A DNA stretch of 64,000 bases, taken from NCBI RefSeq assembly GCF_004014715.1, contig NZ_CP034834.1, positions 682,001 through 746,000 of the forward strand, given 5' to 3'. Of this stretch, positions 26,969 through 36,171 are shown piece after piece. Made by a program: the position numbers and the translations under genes. This stretch comes from Pseudoalteromonas sp. R3. Its GTDB lineage: Bacteria > Pseudomonadota > Gammaproteobacteria > Enterobacterales > Alteromonadaceae. The notes under the pieces are model-generated. The model was not told the DNA's origin, made no database searches, and worked only from the letters and a program-made list of their open reading frames with translations. Numbering within the stretch: position 1 is the first letter of the stretch; each line of letters opens with the position of its first letter.

Positions 26969-27538
26969 ATGGAAATCGGTATTTTTATTTACGATGGCGT
27001 TGAAGTGCTAGACTTTAGCGGCCCATTTGAAGTGTTCAGTACGGCAGCACGTTTTATCGACGAGCCCGTAAACATTAGTCTTATTGCTCCCAGCCATGCG
27101 CCGGTTAGTTGCCGTGGTGGCCTGTCTGTTAACCCGCATTACAGTATCCATGGTCATCCCCGATTTGATTTACTGGTTGTTGCTGGTGGACAATATCAGC
27201 ATGTCGTCAACAATACGTCTGTGCTGGCCTGGCTGGCTGAAACCGCCACTCACACGCGACGATGTGCATCTACTTGTACGGGGGTGTTTTTGTTTGCCGA
27301 AGCTGGGCTGATTGATGGTAAGTCTGTGACCACGCATTGGGATGATGTGGACCTGTTGCAAACACAGTACCCACACCTGAAAGTGCTTAAGGATACGCGG
27401 TTTGTTATGGATCAGAATTTTACCAGCTCAGCTGGGATTTCAGCCGGCATAGATATGAGCCTTGAGCTGGTCAAGCTGCATTTTGGCAAGAAACTGGCGG
27501 AGAAAACCGCCCGGCAGATGGATTATAACTGGCTTTAG
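26969..27538 (+). CDS. DJ-1/PfpI family protein (isonitrile hydratase-like)
   Basis: A 189-residue cytoplasmic protein of the DJ-1/PfpI superfamily, nearest in form to isonitrile hydratases and to the N-terminal domain of GATase-type AraC regulators. GIFIYDGVEVLDFSGPFEVFS is the usual start; the nucleophile elbow is CASTCTGVFLFAEAGL, followed by a conserved TTHWDD. Without the C-terminal AraC part it is probably an enzyme. The ribosome binding site is weak. It is convergent with, and overlaps by four bases, the LysR gene at 27535. Confidence 0.75.
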   Translation: MEIGIFIYDGVEVLDFSGPFEVFSTAARFIDEPVNISLIAPSHAPVSCRGGLSVNPHYSIHGHPRFDLLVVAGGQYQHVVNNTSVLAWLAETATHTRRCASTCTGVFLFAEAGLIDGKSVTTHWDDVDLLQTQYPHLKVLKDTRFVMDQNFTSSAGISAGIDMSLELVKLHFGKKLAEKTARQMDYNWL

Positions 27539-28410
27539 GACATCATTGACACAGTAGTGTCGTACAGCCAGTGAATAACCGGGCCTTTGGCTTTGTCTCT
27601 GCGCCTGACCAGGCCCATATCTACTGTCAAAGAACCGGGAATGTTACGCGTTGATAAAATGGTGACGGCTTCATTAAACCAGTGTGATTTAACCACATGT
27701 TCAGGCACCATTGCCCAGCCAACGCCTCTGAGCACTAAGCCAACTATGTAGTAATAACTGTCGATATGCCAGTGATGCGAGGAGATGGCCTGAGACTGGT
27801 TGTTGCCGATGCGGTCGCGGATCACCAGCTGTCGGTGTTGATTAAGCTGTTCCACCGTCGGGCTTGAACAGGACGCCAGAGGGTGATCAGGTGCCACGAT
27901 CAATCTCTGCTCAAAACTGCCCAGCGGGGTAAAATCCAGATTCTGCGACAGAGGTTTTTGATGAAATAAAATGCCCAGATCGGCTTTTTGTTCTTCCACC
28001 CATCGGGCAATATCATCTTGCGAGCCATTTAATATTGATAGTTTTAACAAGGGAAACTGATGTGATAGCCGTTCAAACATGGTTTCAAAAGCATTGATAG
28101 GTACGGCTTCATCCATGGCGACGGTCACAGAGACTTCTTCTCCACAGCTCATTGAGAGTGCTCTGGACTGCAGCCTTTGACATTGCATCAGCACGGCCTC
28201 GGCTTCTGCAAACAAGTCATGTCCGGCGGCATTTAATACCGGTAGTCGTGAAGAGCGATCGAACAACTCAAAGCCCAGATCGGTTTCGAGATTGGCGATG
28301 GCGGTACTGATACGCGATTGTGCTTTGCCCAGTTTCCGGGCCGCAGCAGAAAAAGAGCCGGTTCTGACCGCAGTGACAAAGGCCTCCAGCTGGTCGAGTG
28401 TCCAGTGCAT
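27535..28410 (-). CDS. LysR-family transcriptional regulator
   Basis: A 291-residue LysR regulator (MHWTLDQLEAFVTAVRTGSFSAAARKLGKAQSRISTAI is the DNA-binding start, described here by position 1-38). The ATG at 28410 with GGAG six bases upstream is preferred to the TTG at 28422. It is divergent from the MATE exporter gene with a dyad in the 98-bp gap, so it probably controls that exporter. Confidence 0.85.
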   Translation of the reverse strand: MHWTLDQLEAFVTAVRTGSFSAAARKLGKAQSRISTAIANLETDLGFELFDRSSRLPVLNAAGHDLFAEAEAVLMQCQRLQSRALSMSCGEEVSVTVAMDEAVPINAFETMFERLSHQFPLLKLSILNGSQDDIARWVEEQKADLGILFHQKPLSQNLDFTPLGSFEQRLIVAPDHPLASCSSPTVEQLNQHRQLVIRDRIGNNQSQAISSHHWHIDSYYYIVGLVLRGVGWAMVPEHVVKSHWFNEAVTILSTRNIPGSLTVDMGLVRRRDKAKGPVIHWLYDTTVSMMS

Positions 28411-28425
28411 AGGGTGCTCCAAAGT

Positions 28426-28440
28426 ATCCGAAAAGCGGAT
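28426..28440. promoter_or_regulatory. Candidate LysR operator
   Basis: ATCCG-AAAAG-CGGAT, a perfect interrupted dyad in the gap between the LysR and MATE genes, with a third half-site ATCCG near 28458. This is the arrangement of LysR recognition and activation sites; it supports control of the MATE gene. Confidence 0.55.
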
Positions 28441-28508
28441 GGTAACTAACTTTAACTCATCCGTTAAAAAAGCATAATAGCGGGTATTCGCAGTGAGTGG
28501 GGAATTTT

Positions 28509-29897
28509 ATGCAAACACACGATGCTGAGCTACCAGTGCTCGGTCAAGATCAACAAGGGTCCACTGAACCACACAATGAGTCGGTTGCCAGAACATTCTG
28601 GCGTTACACGATCCCAGCCGTAGTGGCCATGATGGTAAATGGCTTATATCAGGTTGTGGATGGGGTCTTTGTAGGCCACTTTATCGGGTCCGATGGACTT
28701 GCCGCAGTTAATCTCGCCTGGCCTGTGGTGGGGCTGATTGCGGGACTGGGCACACTGGTCGGGATTGGTGCGGGGAGCTTGTTGTCGTTGTTTCGCGGTG
28801 CGAAAGACACCACACAGGGGCAAGCTGTGCTGACGACCAGTTTTTGGTTATTACTGATACTGGCTGCAACGACGAGTTTGGCACTTTATGCCAGCGGTAC
28901 CTTATTGTTGGATTTACAGGGCGCCAGTGGCGATGTGCTCAGATTCGGGCACAGTTATCTGTCGGTATTTGGCTGGGGGGCTGTGGCAACCATGGCAGCG
29001 GGCGCGCTGCCTATGCTCATTCGCAATGATGGTAGTCCCGGGGTCGCCACGCGCTTACTGATCTTTGGCGCACTCACTAATATTGTTCTGGACTATGTAT
29101 TTATCGTGCTGTTGCAGTGGCAACTTGCCGGTGCCGCCTGGGCAAGTGTGGTATCACAGTCTCTGGTTGCTGTGCTGGCTCTGAGTTATTTCTGTTCAGC
29201 AAAAGCGGGTGTTAGATTGACGGCAGCCAGTCTGAGGTTTTCTCTTAACCTGGCGGGGCGGACTCTGGTGCAGGGGGCCTCGGGACTTGTGATGTTCCTT
29301 TACTTTGCCTTTATCACCGCGCTGCACAATAAGCAGTTACTGATGTATGGTGAGCCTCTGCACGTCGCGGCATTCGCGCTGATTGGCTACATTGGTGTGA
29401 TTTATTACTTTTTTGCAGAGGGAGTTGCCAGTGGGATGCAACCGCCGATCAGTTACTATTATGGGGCAGGGAAGATAGAGAGAATTAGCGCAACATTGAA
29501 GCTGGCTTGTCAGGTTAGTCTGTCGGTTGGGCTTGTTATCGTGTTGTGTCTGAATGTGTTCCCGGAATTCATTGTGTCGCTCTTTTCCCAGGAGAATACA
29601 TTGCTTAATGAGGCGCAAAAAGGCGCACGCCTACACCTTTCTATGGTTTTTCTGGACGGGTTTATATTCCTAGCGGCGATGTATTATGTGGCGTTGGATC
29701 AGGGGGCGAAGTCTTTATTGATCTCGCTGGGTAACATGGCCATTCAGGTGCCTTTTTTGTTCTTTTTACCTGAGTATTTGGGTGTTGACGGGGTGTGGCT
29801 GTCCGTACCTGTGTCTAATCTGGTCCTGACTTTGATCGTTGCACCTATGCTGTGGCGTGATGTATCACGGTTGCGACATGGCAGGGTGTTCAGCTAA
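28509..29897 (+). CDS. MATE-family multidrug/Na+ antiporter
   Basis: A 462-residue inner-membrane MATE transporter with about twelve hydrophobic spans in two similar halves. These proteins export cationic drugs or toxic metabolites in exchange for Na+ or H+. The first half begins FWRYTIPAVVAMMVNGLYQVVDG and VGIGAGSLLSLFRGA; the second FLYFAFITALHNKQLLMYG. The ATG at 28509 has GGGGA six bases upstream and is preferred over the GTG at 28497. A hydrophilic N-terminal 30 residues precede the first span. Probably regulated by the divergent LysR. Confidence 0.85.
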   Translation: MQTHDAELPVLGQDQQGSTEPHNESVARTFWRYTIPAVVAMMVNGLYQVVDGVFVGHFIGSDGLAAVNLAWPVVGLIAGLGTLVGIGAGSLLSLFRGAKDTTQGQAVLTTSFWLLLILAATTSLALYASGTLLLDLQGASGDVLRFGHSYLSVFGWGAVATMAAGALPMLIRNDGSPGVATRLLIFGALTNIVLDYVFIVLLQWQLAGAAWASVVSQSLVAVLALSYFCSAKAGVRLTAASLRFSLNLAGRTLVQGASGLVMFLYFAFITALHNKQLLMYGEPLHVAAFALIGYIGVIYYFFAEGVASGMQPPISYYYGAGKIERISATLKLACQVSLSVGLVIVLCLNVFPEFIVSLFSQENTLLNEAQKGARLHLSMVFLDGFIFLAAMYYVALDQGAKSLLISLGNMAIQVPFLFFLPEYLGVDGVWLSVPVSNLVLTLIVAPMLWRDVSRLRHGRVFS

Positions 29898-29910
29898 AGC
29901 CAGCATTAAT

Positions 29911-29930
29911 AAGGGGGTGGCAACCCCCTT
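29911..29930. terminator. Hairpin between convergent MATE and permease genes
   Basis: AAGGGGGT (29911-29918), loop GGCA, ACCCCCTT (29923-29930): a perfect 8-bp stem, 13 bp after the MATE stop, with a weak T-rich tail on the plus strand. Confidence 0.7.
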
Positions 29931-29937
29931 TACATCT

Positions 29938-32349
29938 TTAAACTAATCGCTTTACAGGCACATATTGTCTGGCTGTGACCAGGCTGATAGCGACTAAGGC
30001 AGTAACCACACTACAGAAGCTTATCGCAACCAGCGTGAGGTCAGGTGAAAACGCCATCAAGGTGTTCAGCCAGGGCCATGCAAATGCAAGGACGATCCCT
30101 GCAAGTAAAACACTCAGCAGTGCGGGCTGCAAAAAAGCGTAAAGCCTCGCGGCAAGTACCTGACGACGCTTGGCACCCAGCATGAGATGTACTTTGACAA
30201 CGCCCTGCTGCAGGTATGCGGCGTAACTTTGCAAACTGTAGACGCCATAAGCTGTGATGATTAGGATCAGCGCATTGATAAACATCAGTAACAGTGATGT
30301 GATGCGCCGATATTGATGCGCATGCGCTATTTCCTCTTCCAGCGCGCGCCACTGTGTCAGTACAAACTGTGGGTGTTGTTGTTGCAACAGCGTATTGAGT
30401 TGCGCTTTGCTCAATGTAAGTCCGGGCGTCACTTTGACCAGCATATAAGTGGCACTGCCATAATTGGGCAGGTAAAAGCGTGGTGGTGATATAGGCTTGC
30501 CTGGCAGCTGCAAATCGTCGATAACTGCGATGATCCTCAGGGCATTCGCCCCATTAATATTAACGGTTTTGCCAATGACTTCACCACCCAGTTGGCGCGC
30601 GAATGTTTGATTGATGATCACCACAGGGTTCTCATCCTCAATGTCCTCGAGGGTGAATGTACGCCCGGCGACAAGGTGCTGATCCAGAACCTCAAAGTAA
30701 TCCTGGTCGACATTGCGGTGAAATGGCAGATAGCTGGCATCTTGCCACGGCGCGGTGATTTTAAACTGAAAGTCGTCTTTAAGTGGTGAACGGGCGAAGC
30801 TGACTGATAACACGCCCGGCTCTTGCAACAGTGTCTGCTTAAAGGCCTTGGCCATGGGGGCGTAGGCTGACCAGCCTTGCCAGTCTAGTGTGGCGACACT
30901 AAATTCCAGTTCATATACCTGACTTGCATCGAAGCCCAGGGGATGAGTTAGCTGTTTGAGGCTGTCCCAGACAAGCTGAGAGCAGGCTAACAGGGTTATT
31001 GACACCAGCAAAACCTGCGAGGCAACAAAGCGCCTGATGGTCGCCTGTGACAATTGCTGAGCTTGGCCCTTGCCGCTACGTTTAAGGCTGTTTAACAGAT
31101 TGGCGGGTTGGCAATGGGAGCGACTCAGCAGCATGAATAAGCCCAGAATTGCGCTGCCTAATACACAGGCCAGTAGCATAACAGGATAGGTAAGTGCCAG
31201 GTGTTCACTCTGATAGATAAACTGTGATAGCCAGGCTGCGCTGAGTTTAAGTACCAGAGTTGTTAGCCACAGAGAGAGTATCATCGCCGGTACGATCAAC
31301 AAAATCAGCTGACACAGCAAGGTAGTGCGAATGGTGCTGTACTTTGCACCAACGGCGCTGCGCACAGCTAACTGGTGGCGGCTTTGGAGTAACTGGAGCA
31401 AAAATAACTGGGCCAGATTCAAGCTTGCCAGCAGCAGCAGAGCGAGCGTACAGGCAAATACAATCAGTATGATCGGGTGGTCGCCGCGCAGTGCCTGGGT
31501 TAAGGTCTGCATTGTGAGTTGCGTTTGCCAATCTGCCAGCTGTGGGGGAGCATGACGAGAAGCGGTTTCATTCATTGCACTTTGCAGATGTGTGAGCGCA
31601 TTTTGCGTGGCATCAGAGTTGATCAGAACCCGTATATTTGGATCGGGGCTTTGCCAGTACCCCTTGTACTCTGAATTATTGTAGCGCCATGGGAGCCACA
31701 GCTGTGGTTGCCAGCCCGCTTTGAATAGCTCGGGCGGTTGATAGTTTTGACTGACTACGCCGCGAATGGGGTGAATAATCCCATTAATATTGATGTGTTG
31801 CTGTAAGATATCTGATGTGCCACCAAAGACCTCCTGCCACAACGCAAAGCTGATCACTGCCCCTTCTGGCTGCTCCTTTGGCGCTACCATAAAGTGATCC
31901 CCCTGACCGTGCACAAACTCAACCCCCAGCATGGCTTGCCAGTCACCACTAAGATACGCCGTTTTTATTTTTTCTGCATTTGTCGACGTCAGTGGTACTT
32001 CTTCACCATAGTAAAAAGCCAAAAGTGGAGCTGTTTGCAATGCACGCTCTTGTGAAAGATGCTGCCCGGTCAGTAGCGCAGCGGTGGCGGGGTAAGGCCA
32101 GCCATTATCATGGAGTTCGGCAGCTGTTCCCTGGCGTTGATGCTCAAGCTGGAAAATAGTATTGGGCTGCGGATAGGGTAGGGGTTTAAACCAGATATGG
32201 TAAAGCAGGGCTGCAACACATAACACGGCGCTGAGCGTCATTGTGAGTAAGATAAGCATACTCAAAGCCCAGCGAGGTTGCTGGCGCAGTTGCATGAGTG
32301 CTGGTTGTAAACAGGTAAACCAGATAAAGTCACGGTAGCACTGTGGCAT
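29938..32349 (-). CDS. MacB/FtsX-type ABC permease (ADOP-like), no ATPase nearby
   Basis: An 803-residue inner-membrane protein with the duplicated FtsX/MacB layout: one span (about 29-50), a large periplasmic domain (about 55-285), three spans (about 290-405), another span near 430, a second periplasmic domain (about 455-660) and three final spans (about 680-795). Such permeases form mechanotransmission exporters or lipoprotein/peptide transport systems with a separate ATPase. No ATPase or membrane-fusion gene is adjacent, so the partner must be encoded elsewhere. GGA precedes the ATG at eight bases. Confidence 0.75.
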   Translation of the reverse strand: MPQCYRDFIWFTCLQPALMQLRQQPRWALSMLILLTMTLSAVLCVAALLYHIWFKPLPYPQPNTIFQLEHQRQGTAAELHDNGWPYPATAALLTGQHLSQERALQTAPLLAFYYGEEVPLTSTNAEKIKTAYLSGDWQAMLGVEFVHGQGDHFMVAPKEQPEGAVISFALWQEVFGGTSDILQQHININGIIHPIRGVVSQNYQPPELFKAGWQPQLWLPWRYNNSEYKGYWQSPDPNIRVLINSDATQNALTHLQSAMNETASRHAPPQLADWQTQLTMQTLTQALRGDHPIILIVFACTLALLLLASLNLAQLFLLQLLQSRHQLAVRSAVGAKYSTIRTTLLCQLILLIVPAMILSLWLTTLVLKLSAAWLSQFIYQSEHLALTYPVMLLACVLGSAILGLFMLLSRSHCQPANLLNSLKRSGKGQAQQLSQATIRRFVASQVLLVSITLLACSQLVWDSLKQLTHPLGFDASQVYELEFSVATLDWQGWSAYAPMAKAFKQTLLQEPGVLSVSFARSPLKDDFQFKITAPWQDASYLPFHRNVDQDYFEVLDQHLVAGRTFTLEDIEDENPVVIINQTFARQLGGEVIGKTVNINGANALRIIAVIDDLQLPGKPISPPRFYLPNYGSATYMLVKVTPGLTLSKAQLNTLLQQQHPQFVLTQWRALEEEIAHAHQYRRITSLLLMFINALILIITAYGVYSLQSYAAYLQQGVVKVHLMLGAKRRQVLAARLYAFLQPALLSVLLAGIVLAFAWPWLNTLMAFSPDLTLVAISFCSVVTALVAISLVTARQYVPVKRLV

Positions 32350-32519
32350 AGTGTGTATCCATTGAACGGTCAGTGATCAGGGTTTAGTCTACAGCAAAGA
32401 TTGGTCCATAAAAATTGTATAACAATAACAAAAGGTTATATATTTAATGCCGGATGCAATTGCAAAAGCGGACGATCAGTCCGGAATTATTACTCTCAGA
32501 CTCCCAAAGGAGAATTACA

Positions 32520-33635
32520 GTGAGGATAAAGAGGTCGTGCGCAGCATTATGCTTAGTGGCTATGGTGTCATTAACGACAGCCTGTCAGTCCCCGGGAGCT
32601 GGACGTAAGCTGGCGCAGTTTAAAACGGGTTCTGAACAAGCATGCTATGACAGAACAACCCAACCCTATACATTTGTGGTCGATGCCCATGCTCACTTTC
32701 GCCCTTTTGGTGGTGAAGCTGTGCCCTATACTGAACTTGTTGGTTACTTTCAAAGCGCTGACGTATTATTCGTCAATGTGTTTGGTATTGGACAGATGTT
32801 TAGCGCCCAAAGTGGCTGTCAGCGCTTTTCGAGCTGTCCAACCGGTGAAATTAAGCCAACTATCAGAAATGATGTGATCAACGCATCTAACGCGCTGCTC
32901 CACCCGACCACAGAGACGCACCTGACTTTGTCTATGAGCTTTCCTGATCTGAGTAAACCGCATCACATAGTGCAACAAATGACATTGCTCGATGAAGAGT
33001 TTGGGCCTGCGTTTGGTTGGATGGGAGAGGTCAACTTAGTGAAACAGGCATTGTTTGATCATTCTCATCAGGCAACCCCTGTAGAGCGTATTAAAGACTG
33101 GGCACCTTTCATGGCCAGGCTACGTGCGCCTGATCAGGGTCGCTCGCCCATGCCCTTGTCAATACATGCTGACATTGGCTCTGATACTGAGCCAACCAAA
33201 TACTTACATCTAATGGAATCTGTACTGGCCCAGTATCCAGATAACCCGATTGTTTGGGTTCATATGGGATTGTCGAGGGAGCAAACCAGGATGGATCCGC
33301 AACAACACATTGAAATCCTGTCTCGCTTGCTGGACGCATATCCAAACCTGATGCTGGACATTTCCTGGCGCGTTTTATACGAGGCTTATTTTCGTCATGC
33401 GGCAATTCGAGCGCAGTATGTGGCGTTTTTTAATCGTTATGCCACACGCATTCTGACCGGCAGTGATTTTGTTGCAGCAAAAGGTTACAAGTACCGGGAT
33501 TATGTGCGTGAAGTCGAGATCAACAGTCGTATCAATCAGTACCTCAGCGATAAGGCGTTTCGCCATATTGCACTGGGTCAGAATTATTTTGACTTAATGG
33601 GACTAAGCTATCAGGCGCCAGAGATATGCCAATAA
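32520..33635 (+). CDS. Amidohydrolase-family lipoprotein
   Basis: A 371-residue protein with an N-terminal lipoprotein signal (MVSLTTAC) and a TIM-barrel amidohydrolase domain. Metal-ligand candidates are DAHAHF near the start of the barrel, IHADIGS, WVHMGL and TGSDF; this is the Amidohydrolase_2 order (HxH...H...H...D). The GTG at 32520 with AAAGGAG seven bases upstream is chosen over the longest frame, which adds 22 residues before the signal peptide. Several cysteines (CYDRT, SGCQRFSSC) suggest periplasmic disulfides. Substrate unknown. Confidence 0.7.
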   Translation: MRIKRSCAALCLVAMVSLTTACQSPGAGRKLAQFKTGSEQACYDRTTQPYTFVVDAHAHFRPFGGEAVPYTELVGYFQSADVLFVNVFGIGQMFSAQSGCQRFSSCPTGEIKPTIRNDVINASNALLHPTTETHLTLSMSFPDLSKPHHIVQQMTLLDEEFGPAFGWMGEVNLVKQALFDHSHQATPVERIKDWAPFMARLRAPDQGRSPMPLSIHADIGSDTEPTKYLHLMESVLAQYPDNPIVWVHMGLSREQTRMDPQQHIEILSRLLDAYPNLMLDISWRVLYEAYFRHAAIRAQYVAFFNRYATRILTGSDFVAAKGYKYRDYVREVEINSRINQYLSDKAFRHIALGQNYFDLMGLSYQAPEICQ

Positions 33636-33660
33636 CATCAGTTGTGAGCTGGTGTAAATG

Positions 33661-33692
33661 ACCCCGACAGGCGGGGTCAGGCAACGCCTGTC
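33661..33692 (+). terminator. Two alternative hairpins after the amidohydrolase gene
   Basis: ACCCCG (33661-33666) can pair with CGGGGT (33672-33677), while GACAGGCG (33666-33673) can instead pair with CGCCTGTC (33685-33692). The two stems share bases, so they exclude each other. No T-run follows. Probably a termination or mRNA 3'-end structure. Confidence 0.4.
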
Positions 33693-33832
33693 AGTGGCAA
33701 TAAAAAGTCACAAATGTGTGAGTGTTACACTGACCATCGGTGACACAAAAATGGCTTGGCGGTGGTGCCGCACCACCCACCCGGGGCGTCAATCCTGCGT
33801 CCAGTCCTTTTGCCTCGTTCGACAGTTGCTTT

Positions 33833-34042
33833 ATACCAATTTCACTTAATACCTGTTCAATTTGAAGGAGCAAATATGACGCTAACGGCGTTAAAAATTT
33901 CTCATTTAGAACAACTAAATAGCAAAATTTTTGCCTCGCCTATAGGGATGTAGGTGCCTCAGCGATAGCAGGACGCGGGAGCGGTGTTATCGACCATATT
34001 TTCTCGCCTCAAAATAGAACACTTAATTAAGCAAATTGGTAT
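33833..34042. mobile_element. MITE-like element with terminal inverted repeats
   Basis: A 210-bp element without transposase. The ends ATACCAATTT (33833-33842) and AAATTGGTAT (34033-34042) are perfect inverted repeats, and similarity continues inward for about 39 bp (CTTAAT, TGTTC and an ATTTGA-rich stretch recur in order on both ends). It lies between convergent genes, a usual place for such elements. Inside is a 25-codon ORF with a good ribosome binding site. Target duplications are not clear. The family is inferred; other copies would have to be found elsewhere in the genome. Confidence 0.6.
33876..33953 (+). CDS. 25-codon ORF inside the MITE-like element
   Basis: ATG at 33876 with AAGGAG six bases upstream encodes MTLTALKISHLEQLNSKIFA and five more residues before a TAG. 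The well-placed ribosome binding site is notable, but part of it belongs to the terminal repeat, and the peptide has no recognised features. It may be incidental or may give read-through translation to inserted elements. Confidence 0.25.
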   Translation: MTLTALKISHLEQLNSKIFASPIGM

Positions 34043-34077
34043 TACATGTCTTTGTTTAATTTCATGGTCTTTTCCTT

Positions 34078-34116
34078 AGTTGAATTGTGTTGCTTTTTTC
34101 AGCAACATCTTCAACT
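34078..34116 (-). terminator. Structured 3' region downstream of the S41 peptidase operon
   Basis: Outer arms AGTTGAA/TTCAACT (34078-34084, 34110-34116) enclose an inner stem GTTGCT/AGCAAC (34089-34094, 34101-34106) with a T-rich loop. It follows the S41 stop (34169) on the minus strand. No terminal T-run, so it may be a processing or stability element rather than an intrinsic terminator. Confidence 0.35.
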
Positions 34117-34168
34117 TAGCGGGTAAAGAACGAACCAGCAATTGCCTATTTGTAACATTTTTTACGCA

Positions 34169-35437
34169 TTAGTCTGTCTGAGGCTTGTTGAGCCACTCCA
34201 GTGCCGCCTGTAGCGTGGCGTCCTGCTCCTGATTGTATTGTCGCTGTTCAATCACGATATCAGGGATAAATGCTTCTCTGGGTGTACCGTCAACGTGGTA
34301 GAGCTTTTCTCTGGGTAACATATAATTGAGCTGGCTATGGGGCAGGGTCTCACCGTAAATGGCCCCAAGCAGTTGCGACATTTGTGTGCCTACGACCGTT
34401 GCCCGCTTCATGCCATGCAGGCCAATCGTTAGTCCTTCCCCCATGCTGCCTGTCCATTTGTTACAAAGTACAATTAACGGCTTGTCATACTGGAAGTCTC
34501 CACGTGGATACACGAACTCCTGCCAGGCGCGTTTCACGCCAAACTCTCGCTCGATAGAGACTAACTCATGTGTCTGATAAGGCTGAGGTGCTTTTATAAA
34601 GCGGCTCATAATGCCTCTTGCCACTTCTGTATTGCCACCACTGGGGGTGTGGCGTAAATCGAGGATCATGGCCTGGGTATCTTTTAACTGATCCATAGCC
34701 TCGTCAAATGCACTGATTAGCGCGTTATTGCCCAAGCTGTTTTCCGGGCGTATATAGCCCACTGTGCCAATGCGCTTTTGTGTCAGAAGGGGTTTTTCTG
34801 TGATCACATTTTTTACAATGGCTTCAATATCCAGCAGCTTTATTTCGGTTTTACCAAGCCAGCGAACTTCCAGTGAGAGGCGTTGTTTACGTTTACCCGT
34901 TAACAGCCGGTTGAGTGTCCAGCTTTTTGCCGAGTCGAACCCCGAAACATTGGCCTGTTCAATGGCTTGTTCGACGGCAATGCCATCAATACGCAGGATT
35001 TGCATACCTGCACGAAAGCCTTGCTGATAAGCTGATTCGGCAAAGGGGACCGCAGTGATAGTTGCTTGTCCATTGCGCCACTGTGCCCACAAGCCTGTGG
35101 CCGTGGGCATTGGCAGATAATAGTCTTTTGGCCGTGGTGTAACGTCAGCGTGATGATCAAACCAATGTTCCAGACAATGATTGAGCCGGCCTGACAGTTG
35201 CAGCTTAGTTTTGAGTTCAACACTTTGATGACGAATACACTGCTCAAAAGTGGCGAAATCGGTCGGTTTGTCATCACGGTAGGCATAGCCGAGCCGGACA
35301 TACTCAATAAAATGCTCTATGTCCTGCTGTATTTGCTCTGGCGTCAGAACATTTTGCTTATCATCTGTTTTAGTGGAGGCTGCAGCATTGCTAATGCAAC
35401 AGGCTGACAGCAGTGTTGCGACGAGTAATGAGCGCAT
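34169..35437 (-). CDS. S41-family (tail-specific-like) serine peptidase, exported
   Basis: A 422-residue exported protein with a signal peptide (MRSLLVATLLSACCISNAAAS) and an S41 peptidase domain. A PDZ-like segment (QQGFRAGMQILRIDGIAV, about 138-155) precedes the catalytic part: VGYIRP, MILDLRHTPSGGN, and NKWTGSMGEG with the nucleophile Ser, followed by VGT. The usual catalytic Lys about 25 residues later is not obvious, so activity may differ from CtpA. AAGGAT precedes the ATG. It is 11 bp after the unknown membrane protein gene at 35449, an operon. Confidence 0.8.
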   Translation of the reverse strand: MRSLLVATLLSACCISNAAASTKTDDKQNVLTPEQIQQDIEHFIEYVRLGYAYRDDKPTDFATFEQCIRHQSVELKTKLQLSGRLNHCLEHWFDHHADVTPRPKDYYLPMPTATGLWAQWRNGQATITAVPFAESAYQQGFRAGMQILRIDGIAVEQAIEQANVSGFDSAKSWTLNRLLTGKRKQRLSLEVRWLGKTEIKLLDIEAIVKNVITEKPLLTQKRIGTVGYIRPENSLGNNALISAFDEAMDQLKDTQAMILDLRHTPSGGNTEVARGIMSRFIKAPQPYQTHELVSIEREFGVKRAWQEFVYPRGDFQYDKPLIVLCNKWTGSMGEGLTIGLHGMKRATVVGTQMSQLLGAIYGETLPHSQLNYMLPREKLYHVDGTPREAFIPDIVIEQRQYNQEQDATLQAALEWLNKPQTD

Positions 35438-35448
35438 GACTATCCTTA

Positions 35449-36039
35449 TTATTGTTGGTAAACAAGTTGCTCTTCTAGGGTATCAAGCTGTTGTTCATAG
35501 TCTTCAGCTGACAACTCTCCGCGCTGATAGCTGCGTTCCAGAATCAGCACCTGTTTTATATAACGCATACTGGCAATGAATATTTTGGGTGCAACCCGCT
35601 GTGAACGCTGCAATGTAATAAGATGCTCATTGAGTTCACTGAGTGCTTCCAGAGAGAGATTTTTACTGCTCAGGTTCTGGCTTAACATGGTATCCAGGTA
35701 ATGAGGGTAAACGAGCGGGTTATTAGTAAAAAAGTCAGCTTGATCGCCAAACTCTTCAATGTTTTGCTGATAGGCTTCATTGAGGCGGATGCTATAGTCC
35801 AGACTCTCTTCTACAACCGCCTCAGCTGCGGTGAGTACCTTTATTAAGTCTCTGATTTCTTTTTGATCTGAGTCGTAATTGCTAATTGCAATCGCCAGTA
35901 ATACACCGACCAGAGTCGCAACCAGAGTCAGAATAAAATTGCAGGCTACGTCATGGTGGCGGGTGAACGCCTTGAATGAGGACGTGAACAGTAAAGCGCT
36001 GAGCGCCAGAAGTGCGCAGGTCAGTATGATATACAGCAT
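35449..36039 (-). CDS. Two-span membrane protein of unknown function
   Basis: A 196-residue protein with two N-terminal membrane helices (about 2-22 and 34-54) and a soluble, mostly helical and acidic C-terminal domain (about 60-196) with coiled-coil character. I do not recognise the family. It precedes the S41 peptidase gene by 11 bp in the same operon, so it may anchor or feed that peptidase. The topology with two spans puts both ends on the same side. No clear ribosome binding site. Confidence 0.6.
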   Translation of the reverse strand: MLYIILTCALLALSALLFTSSFKAFTRHHDVACNFILTLVATLVGVLLAIAISNYDSDQKEIRDLIKVLTAAEAVVEESLDYSIRLNEAYQQNIEEFGDQADFFTNNPLVYPHYLDTMLSQNLSSKNLSLEALSELNEHLITLQRSQRVAPKIFIASMRYIKQVLILERSYQRGELSAEDYEQQLDTLEEQLVYQQ

Positions 36040-36171
36040 AGTGGTAATAATTATTTTTGTTATATAGGTAAGATATTGATTTTATAAGAACAGTGCAACT
36101 AAAGAGCGAAAAGAGGGTGAAGATTGTGTGTATTGAGTCATTTCTTCACCCAAATCGTTGTGCTTCAGCGA

